From: Moniliophthora roreri
Lineage: Eukaryota > Basidiomycota > Agaricomycetes > Agaricales > Marasmiaceae
DNA: 64,000 nt
Assembly: GCA_001466705.2 (NCBI GenBank)
Contig: LATX02000198.1
Location: forward strand, 310,001 to 374,000
Direction of reading: 5' to 3'
In this document: in pieces, positions 55,028 to 64,000 of the stretch
Numbering within the stretch: the stretch's first letter is position 1
Layout of the letters: each line of letters begins with the position of its first letter
The notes under the pieces: generated by a model
The model's input: the letters and a program-made list of their open reading frames with translations, nothing else
What the model was told of the DNA's origin: nothing
Databases searched by the model: none
Program-made: the position numbers and the translations under genes

Positions 55028-56330
55028 AGCACCGATTCGATAGATATGGAATGCACTGTCTCGTCTTCAATGTCATTCAAGGAAATATTCCCAGCCACAT
55101 GCGTCAAATCAAGCCCCAAAATCGCACCCTTTGTGAAGCCGACGGGATATGCTACCGCTGGACGCAGGATATATTCCTTACAGAGACTATTTCAAATGCC
55201 CCCGAGACTACAATACGGAAAATAACACTACCATCGAGTGTCCGAAAGGGATTTTTGGTCCCTTTGGGCTGGTACCACGACCTTCGATGCCGAACCGTCA
55301 ACTAGGCGACGCAACGTTTGGTAAACCCGTCATCTATTTGTTCTCCCTCAAACAGATTGAGGTCTTCGTTCTGCAATGGAGCTTTGCGGCAGCCTATCCG
55401 GTTTTTCCTGTTAAACCGTGGCCGTCTGTACGTCTGCACCAATAGCTCAGTGGACATTACAGACGCAGGTAGTCGAATCTTTGAAGCAAAGGATACGGGG
55501 TAGGATGTCACATATTTGTTCTGGGAAGCTAGGTACGGCTCTTAATGCGAACTCTGTCGACTTAAGCTCACTCCTCCCCAATAACAGCACTAAGTCGGAA
55601 GCGCCAATATCGCCTCCTTCTCCCCTAATCGCGAATCAATTCAAATCTAGCGAGGCCGTGGTTCACCCATCTGACTCCATCGTTCTCTCCGTGGATGTTC
55701 TACCTTCATATCTCGAGAAAGCGCTTTCTGCGTTAGGTCTTCATACGGGGGCCAGAAGCTCCTTCGTCACCTATTAGCTACCCTCATTCCTCAAACAAAC
55801 ATATTGCTTGCGTTACATGAACCAAGCATCATGCGAACCTACACTAGACGCCTAACGTATTGTGAAAAATGAGGCTGGGCCAGGGTGTGAAAAGGCCCTG
55901 TACAGGGCCTTTTCAAAATCCCCCCACCGGATTTCGTTACGTGAGTACCACGTGAATGGGTTTTTGACTTTGTAAAAGTAACAGGTTTTCTCTCCCCTCC
56001 CATGCTGTATATTCGTAAACCATAAAAAAACATCCCGAGGGGACTTAGGGTGGCCTCCAAAGGGGAGGGAAGAACGAGATGAGCGAGTGGTCCAGAAAAA
56101 TTCGCCTCTTACGTCTATCTGGGGGCCTGTACAGTAACAGGGGTCCGTACAGGGCCTTTTCACACCCTCATTTTTCACGATACCGTGAACTTCTAGCGGT
56201 GTGCAGGCTGTTAATGCTGTTCAAAGGCGTCTCGCTGGAGATGGGGAATGGTATCCAGTGGCAGAGCATGACTCTCAGCGCTATGAAGGACTGTCGTTTG
56301 GCATTGATACCGAGAAATTTGAGATGATGG
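55028..56330 (+). pseudogene. YLFWEA-type basidiomycete orphan protein, broken and interrupted by a MITE
   Basis: Successive plus-strand frames give the conserved blocks of a large agaricomycete family of unknown function. The first are GYIPYRDYFKCPRDYNTENN, ECPKGIFGPFGLVPRP and ATFGKPVIYLFS (55150-55350). Then come an AWRFSAxYP-like WSFAAAYPVFPVKP, a DVTYLFWEA block (near 55510), and YLEKALSALGLHTGARSSFV ending TY (to 55775). After a TAG in place of the expected TGG (55776-55778) the sequence LPSFLKQTYCLRYMNQAS continues to 55857. There a 321-bp MITE is inserted. The family sequence resumes at about 56200 with CRLLMLFKGVSLEMG. Frameshifts lie near 55440 and 55500. The gene is dead. The 5' end is not resolved; 55028 is a guess. 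Confidence 0.7.
55860..56180. mobile_element. 321-bp MITE with terminal inverted repeats and TA target duplication
   Basis: The left end (TTGTGAAAAATGAG from 55860) and the reverse complement of the right end (TCGTGAAAAATGAG, ending 56180) are terminal inverted repeats. They continue inwards for over 40 bp as GGTGTGAAAAGGCCCTGTAC on both sides, except that the left arm has a 10-bp insertion (GCTGGGCCAG, 55874-55883). TA flanks both ends (55858-55859, 56181-56182), the target site of Tc1/mariner elements. A perfect 26-bp palindrome centred on GTAC lies at 55889-55914. No transposase is encoded, so it is a non-autonomous element. It splits the YLFWEA-type pseudogene. Confidence 0.85.
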
Positions 56331-56853
56331 GGCTGTTTGGGGTGGGATGGAGGTGTGTAGGTAGCTTTACATTTCTTTGGACGGATCGTTTCTTGGGTAG
56401 TGTATTTATTTCATGTATCATATAACACCCTTCCAGAATAGCTTCGTACTCTATTCGTGGCTAGATTGTCGACTACACATATTAGTAGATCCTCTCATCG
56501 AGTTTTAAACTGCTTGTGGCTGTGTTCTTGAGTTTGCCTTCGTTGAAGTTCGTTCGACTCCCACTTCATACTATGTCTTCGTAGACCATTGTTGTGCTCA
56601 GGATACGGATCAGGTCTCTCTGACGTGGCGATTGGACTTCTCTAGAGCCGTGGTGGGTATCAGAATCTTGGGTCGAAGATATCCTGGGATTCGGGAAGTC
56701 GTTATCAAAATTCAATGTACCGTGGTTCGTATTCTGCTTGTCTTCGTGTTTTGCCGTTGACCGAGGTCACCTTTTTCATCGTGTCGCCGAGAAGATACTG
56801 GGTCAAAATTTTTCATATAAGAGCTTACCGCAAAATGCCTATCTTCGGAAAAC
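56331..56853. other. Intergenic region before the P450 pseudogene
   Basis: No gene or repeat is recognised. A GT-rich stretch follows the end of the preceding pseudogene. Confidence 0.4.
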
Positions 56854-59031
56854 ATGGACGCATCTTTCCTCTTCCCTTCTGCCGTTCAAGGTCTTCTACT
56901 CACTCTTCTCGCGTATGTTACGCTAAGAAGTGCGTCTCGAAGCCGCAAGAGATACCCTCCGGGCCCTAATGGGCTTCCTTTCATTGGTAATCGATTTCCG
57001 GAGACCGCGGCGAGACTCGTCTACTAAGTTTGACAGGAAACGCCTTGCAGATACCTCCTGATCGGCAATGGTTGAAGTGGCATGAATGGAAGAAAGGATA
57101 CGGTGCGTGTCTGTGCCTCACAAAAAGTTCAACCATCCCTCATACTTTGCCATGTATATATGTAGGTGATATTATACGCATCACTGTATTGGGCCAACCC
57201 GCTATAATCCTTTCATCTCTTAAAATTGCCAACGATTTTCTCGAAACGCGCGGTGAGATGCACGTTCAGTGTCTCTGCACGCAACCGATCCTCATGCAGA
57301 AGTTCAGGAAGCATCTACTCAGACCGACCAATCGCAGTTATGGCGGGTGAACTGTACGTCGAAGCCCTGTAATGAGGCCTGCAAGCTCATAGTGTCTTCA
57401 GTGTAGGATGGAATCGAGGACTTGGTTACGCGTCAACTGCCCATAACCCGCGTTTCCGAGAGTTTCGTCGCCTATTCCACCAGTTCATCGGCCCTCGAGC
57501 TTGTGCCACTAAGGAACTGCAAGATACGCAAGAGAGAGAGAATCTGAGGTAAGTCACACTTTCACGATGTACTTTTTTCTCACTCAATCCGTTGCTCAGA
57601 TTATTAGGAAAGCTTTTAGATGACCCAGCTCACTTTGCGGACCACGCTCGAGAGTATGTTGTAAACTGAATCGATCCTGTCTCTACTGACATCGAACATG
57701 TTTCAGTTCGACATCCTCCACTATTCTGCTACTTTCATATGGATATCCATCTCATATCGGCGATCTGTCAAGATTGCAGAAGATGCGATGTTGGGATTCG
57801 CTCAGGCCTCTGGACAGGGCGGGTGGTGGGTTGATAGCTTTCCGATTTGTGCGCGTATTCATGATCAAAATATTGCCTTATCACCTGACCGTTTTCCTTC
57901 AGTGAAACATATTCCGGCGTGGTTTCCAGGTGGATATTTCAAACGCATAGCAGCCAAAATGCGTGAAGATTTGGATAGACTATATGATGTTCCGTATGAC
58001 TACGCCAAGAGAGAGAGATGGTGAGTGCACGTAACCCTTGATGTATCGAAGAGACCGATTGTCTTTTGCAGAGTAAAGGAATTTCATCCTTCGTCTCAGT
58101 CTACCTCGATGAAAAGAAAGGAACGCCTACATTAGAAGAAGAAGAATTAGTGAAGGCCGCTGCAGCTTCCCTATATTCAGGTACGAGTTTCGACTTGGGC
58201 CGCCTCGTTATGCTGAATCCCTACCAAGGTGGTGCTGAGACTAGTCCCCCAGCTATCAATTCTTTCCTGTTAGCCATGACTTTGTACACGTCTGTTCAAT
58301 ATAGAGCGAAAGCCGAGATCGAAGCGCACCTATCGCGCGATTCCTCGAAAGTATTGCCTACGCTCACCGATAGAGATGCGCTGCCGTACATCACGGCTGT
58401 GATGCTCGAAGTGTGGAGATGGAACCCGAGCGTACCTCTAGGTATGGAGTCAAAAGTTTACTGGGATCTGATGCGCATTCAGCATGGTACTATCTAGGCT
58501 TGCCTCACCTAGTCACGCAAGATGACGAATATCAAGAGTATTACATCGAAAAAGGCACAGTGGTGTGGGCGAACATATGGTCCGTATTTGCCTAGACCGG
58601 CTGGCGTCGGTTGACATCTCTCCAGGTCAATCCTCCACGAGGAGCAAAATTTCCCAGATCCCTTCGAATTCAAACCCGAGAGATATCTAAACGCGTCAGG
58701 CAAACTCCGAACAGGCAAAGGCGAGCCATCCGAAACCGTTAGTATCGCATTTGGACTCGGCCGTCGGTAAGCACATGCACCGGGAGCTCGCCCATACTGA
58801 TAGTTTGCCTTTTAAGTTTATGTCCCGGCCTATACTTGGCTGAGAACAGCGTCTAGCTGTTCATCGCTACCGCGCTGACACTGTTCGACATCACCAAGGC
58901 AGGTGACCCAAGAAATCCAAATCAGAAGGTTTCTCCTGATGTCGAATATGATGGGTTCATAAGGTCTTTGTTTTCCTCGGTCGCAATGATTCGGGCTTCT
59001 AAGACGTGTACACATCCACTACAGTCACCCT
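56854..59031 (+). pseudogene. Cytochrome P450 pseudogene (CYP64/CYP5144-like fungal type)
   Basis: Starts MDASFLFPSAVQGLLLTLLA, an ER anchor, then RKRYPPGPNGLPFIG, the Pro-rich hinge. Spliced exons give ALQIPPDRQWLKWHEWKKGY, IYSDRPIAVMAGELVGWNRG, NPRFREFRRLFHQFIGPRAC, helix I GGAETSPPAINSF, the ExxR motif EVWRWNPSVPLG, the PERY region FEFKPERYLNAS and the heme loop FGLGRR plus LCPGLYLAEN. Three lesions are visible. The frame shifts by one between about 57750 and 57775. An (AG)n run at 58006-58017 seems to have gained one unit, since with one fewer the exon ends in phase. A TAG stands where a Trp codon is expected (58854-58856), removing the last 60 residues after the heme Cys. The substrate is unknown. 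It is next to an intact beta-glucosidase. Confidence 0.8.
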
Positions 59032-59402
59032 AGACCATTTTTGTGTGATACCAAACCGCGGTCAAGGGAGATCGTGGGGTATCTGAAGGGTCGATTGGAA
59101 TGTTTAGATTCGTGATCTCGGCCATGGAAGGCGTTATTGGGGTGGGTACAAAGGTCGGGAAAGTTCCCTTTTTCCCCATGGAACATGGCGCTGATTTCAC
59201 GCTCAGTCTTATTTTAGCACTATCTGTATGAATATCGGATATGTTTTGGTGAATACTTTGCCCGATACCGTCCAGTGCGTCCTGCAGGCTCTTGCCAGCC
59301 ACTAGTGAACGGAATAATATACCGATGTTTTACCGGCCATGGTCACATTGCACAACGACCATTATTATTTGTTTATTGACGGCAACATCAACGATAGCGA
59401 CC
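59032..59402. other. Intergenic, beta-glucosidase promoter side
   Basis: No gene is recognised in these 370 bp. They should contain the promoter of the GH1 gene. Confidence 0.4.
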
Positions 59403-61645
<2,243 letters not shown>

Positions 61646-61739
61646 CATCATATCCGATCTTAGTTTTTACATGTAACCACCACTATCTTGTGTACTACCA
61701 TACTTCATCCAACGATTCCGCAGTCGTTATTTCTTTATC

Positions 61740-62752
61740 ATGCCCACATCTCTTGTGATCGGTGCCTCTCGTGGCCTAGGTCAGGAATTGACCAAATACT
61801 TGGCTTCTAAAGGCCACACCGTCTTTGCAACTGTTCGATCTACGCCTTCGGGCCTTTCTTCTGGGGTTGAAACGATTCCGAACGTCGATCTAACCGAAGA
61901 AGATGTCGGGTCCAAGATAGTGAAAGGCTTATCTGGTCAAAAACTTGATCTAGTCATCGTCAATGCAGGGGTTTTCAAGAAAGAGGTGCGTTGGGATGTT
62001 TATACGAGAATGACTGCTGTATGATGCTTCCTTTAGGACTTTGATTCTCCTAGCTTTGCAGATGAAGTGGAAATGTACAAAGTTGTAGCGATCGCACCTG
62101 TTAACATCATTCATCACCTGTAAGCACGGTGAATTGCAGCTGAAAGTTCTCTCAACGATTGACAGGGTCAAAGCCAACCTTTTAAATTCTCCGTCGAAAG
62201 TAATATTGATAACATCCGAGGGTGGCTCAATTGGACTACGGACGCAGGAAGAAGGCGGCGGAAACTATGGACACCATGGGAGCAAAGCGGCTGCTAACAT
62301 GGTCGGGAAGCTGCTCGCTCACGATTTGAGGGACAAGGGCATTACCGTTGCCATGATTCACGTCTGTGTCCTGTCTCGTCTATCTCATTCCATAAACCTA
62401 ATGACAGTATCAAGCCTGGCTTCATGAAGACTGACATGACAAAGAATGTCGGATTTGATCAATTTTACGAATCGGGAGGAGGTAAGCTGGTAGTATTTCT
62501 TGTCCGAGATTCAGCGATTGAACCTCCATCTCTCAGCCGTGGAACCAGCAGAAGCCGCGCAGTCCACCATAGATTTTGTTCTTGATCTCACTCCAGATCA
62601 AACAGGCACATTCTGGGCACCTAGAGGACCAGCGTGAGTTTCCTCTTCAGATAGCGCCCTGAATGGCACTAACATGTGGGATCAGAGGCGTTGGGGAAGC
62701 GGAGCGTGTGTTGGGGAAGAATTTACCAACACCTCTTCGCCTTCCTTGGTAG
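61740..62752 (+). CDS. Short-chain dehydrogenase/reductase
   Basis: Exons run from 61740-61985, about 62037-62099, 62140-62363, 62413-62481, 62537-62634 and 62686-62752. The protein begins MPTSLVIGASRGLGQELTKY, the Rossmann TGxxxGxG-type motif in the variant GASRGLG, then LDLVIVNAGVF, the NAG motif. VILITSEGGSIGL supplies the catalytic Ser region, NYGHHGSKAAANMV the YxxxK pair (Y…K appears as Y-GHHGSK, slightly atypical), and PGFMKTDMT the cofactor loop. It ends LPTPLRLPW. An NAD(P)-dependent oxidoreductase of unknown substrate. The second intron is doubtful: the clear GTAAGC donor gives a frame clash, while a GTTAAC donor at 62100 keeps frame but makes a 40-nt intron. Confidence 0.85.
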
Positions 62753-62958
62753 ATGGTATGGTATGCATCAGCAGAATGAGCTTCCCCATAATTGTTGAGA
62801 AACGTAATATGTACGAATAGAATAGTTCTATCCTAAGTATCTGAAGATGATATCACACCTTACGACTATCGGCTTCTTTTCGCAACTCCCAAAGAGGGTA
62901 ACAGACTTCCTAATGAGTCTATTAGTCCGAAAACATGGGTTGATCCTAAACCTCCATC

Positions 62959-64000
62959 ATGACGCCAATTCTACCTCCCGAAATCATTGTGCTGGTGGCA
63001 GAGGAGCTTTCAAATGATTTTTCATCGTTGAAGAACGTGTCGCTAGTCTGTTCGACTTGGTTACCGCCCACTCGACCGCATCTTTTCCATTCAGTGCGAG
63101 TAACACCGCCCACTTTTCCTCGGTTTCTAGCACTCTCTTCCCATCCACTATCATCTTTTTCTGCAAGCGTCAAGTGTATACAACTTGATTTACTCAACTC
63201 CCTGGAGAGCGATCCCGCTAATGTTTTGGGACAGTCCATCTCACGACTCGCAGAAATCCTGGATTCCACTGTGTCCTTCCGGCTCTGCAATGTTAATTTC
63301 GTGCAGGTCGAAACCATCGCCGACGTCCTTGGAAACATCACCGCGGCCTTCCGAAATATATTGCAACTCGAGTTAGATGGCGTCTCACTCGACTCTGTCA
63401 CGCAAACAATGTGGTTCATCTGTGCCTTTCCTCGTGTCGAGAAAGTGGCAGTAAGGGACCTTGTTTGGAATGACCCTTCAGGAGATAACGACGCACATCA
63501 TACTTTTCGCATTCCGTCCACGTTGATGGAATTGCGACTTGAACGATGTTACAAGCGGGACATTATGGACTGCTTGCTATTACAGCATCCGCTCCCAATT
63601 ATTCCTCGGCTCGATGTTGGAATTGTGGCACCAGAAGATAGCTGGGCCATTGGACAGTACATCGAGAAAGTGGGCGGTCATTTACGTGACCTCTCCTTAG
63701 GTTTTCATTCGCTTGATGCTGGCGGGGATGCAGGTGAACTCACACCCTGTATGATTTCGCATTGGCTAACGGACTATACTACCAGAGGACTTTTATCATG
63801 CATGTGACCTCGGTCTGAGCACAGGGCTTCATTCGATATATTTTAAGAGATTCATCTCACTTTGGGAGTACCGTCTTACCAGTGCCGTACCCTGGATAAT
63901 CAGAATCCTCTCCAGGATATCAGCTCCGGCCTTTGAGACGATATACTTTGGGGTTCACGTCTCGCATATAGACCAACTCGATCCCTTCGATCTCCCCGAA
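62959..64000 (+). CDS. F-box/leucine-rich protein, 3' end beyond window
   Basis: Exon 1 is 62959-63733 and exon 2 runs from 63786 to the window end, joined through GTGAAC … GGCTAAC … ACCAG. Without splicing the frame would stop at 63807; with it, DAGGDA continues EDFYHACDLGLSTGLHSIYF, as in related agaricomycete F-box proteins. The F-box is at the very start (ILPPEIIVLVAEELSNDFSS … LKNVSLVCSTWLPPTRPHLF). A short LRR-like region follows (ILQLELDGVSL; STLMELRLERCYKRD; HLRDLSLGFHSL). At least 329 residues are present. It probably serves as an SCF substrate receptor; substrate unknown. Confidence 0.82.

Noticed and set aside
62959..63807. F-box protein ending at 63807
   Set aside because: Splicing GTGAAC (63734) to ACCAG (63785) with a CTAAC branch point keeps the frame open to the window end and restores family-like sequence.

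Overview
The window is nuclear DNA of a filamentous basidiomycete, almost certainly an agaricomycete. Genes are dense and on both strands. They are split by many introns of about 45-60 nt with GT-AG borders and CTAAC-type branch points. Several families typical of mushroom-forming fungi are present: DUF6535 membrane proteins, YLFWEA-type orphan proteins, F-box/leucine-rich proteins and a Cys-repeat membrane protein. Genus and species cannot be fixed from the sequence. All exon models below were built by hand from splice sites, frame and comparison between copies inside the window.

Left part (1-30 kb) is a fast-evolving accessory region. A truncated multi-pass membrane gene (1.1-1.7 kb) and a fold-back repeat (1.7-2.2 kb) precede an array of DUF6535 genes. 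Copies 1 (2.2 kb), 3 (10.4 kb) and 4 (14.6 kb) are open. Copies 2 (7.8 kb), 5 (20.5 kb) and 6 (23.5 kb) are broken. A reversed relic (copy 8) lies at 29 kb and a reversed broken copy (copy 7) at 52-54 kb. Between copies 1 and 2 sits a tandem pair of genes for small proteins with one U1-type zinc finger and a C-terminal membrane segment. An intact gene for a type II membrane protein with five Cys repeats lies at 18.1-20.0 kb. Copy 6 and its flanks are strongly CpG-depleted, as expected of long-methylated, silenced DNA.

Middle part (26.8-51 kb) is a housekeeping block. It holds a nuclear-type acidic protein with a pRiA4b ORF3-like fold, a USP16/45-like deubiquitinase, the SWR1-complex subunit Swc5, a BCDIN3/MEPCE-type RNA 5'-phosphate methyltransferase, an F-box protein, the mitochondrial Mg2+ channel Mrs2, a nucleotidyltransferase-like protein, the co-repressor SIN3, histone H4 and a small two-finger U1-type zinc protein. 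Three of these act on chromatin (Swc5, SIN3, H4). Swc5/MEPCE and SIN3/H4 are head-to-head pairs with shared upstream regions.

Right part (51-64 kb) returns to accessory content: DUF6535 copy 7, a YLFWEA-family pseudogene interrupted by a 321-bp TA-flanked MITE, a cytochrome P450 pseudogene, an intact 16-exon GH1 beta-glucosidase, a short-chain dehydrogenase/reductase, and an F-box/LRR gene running off the window end.
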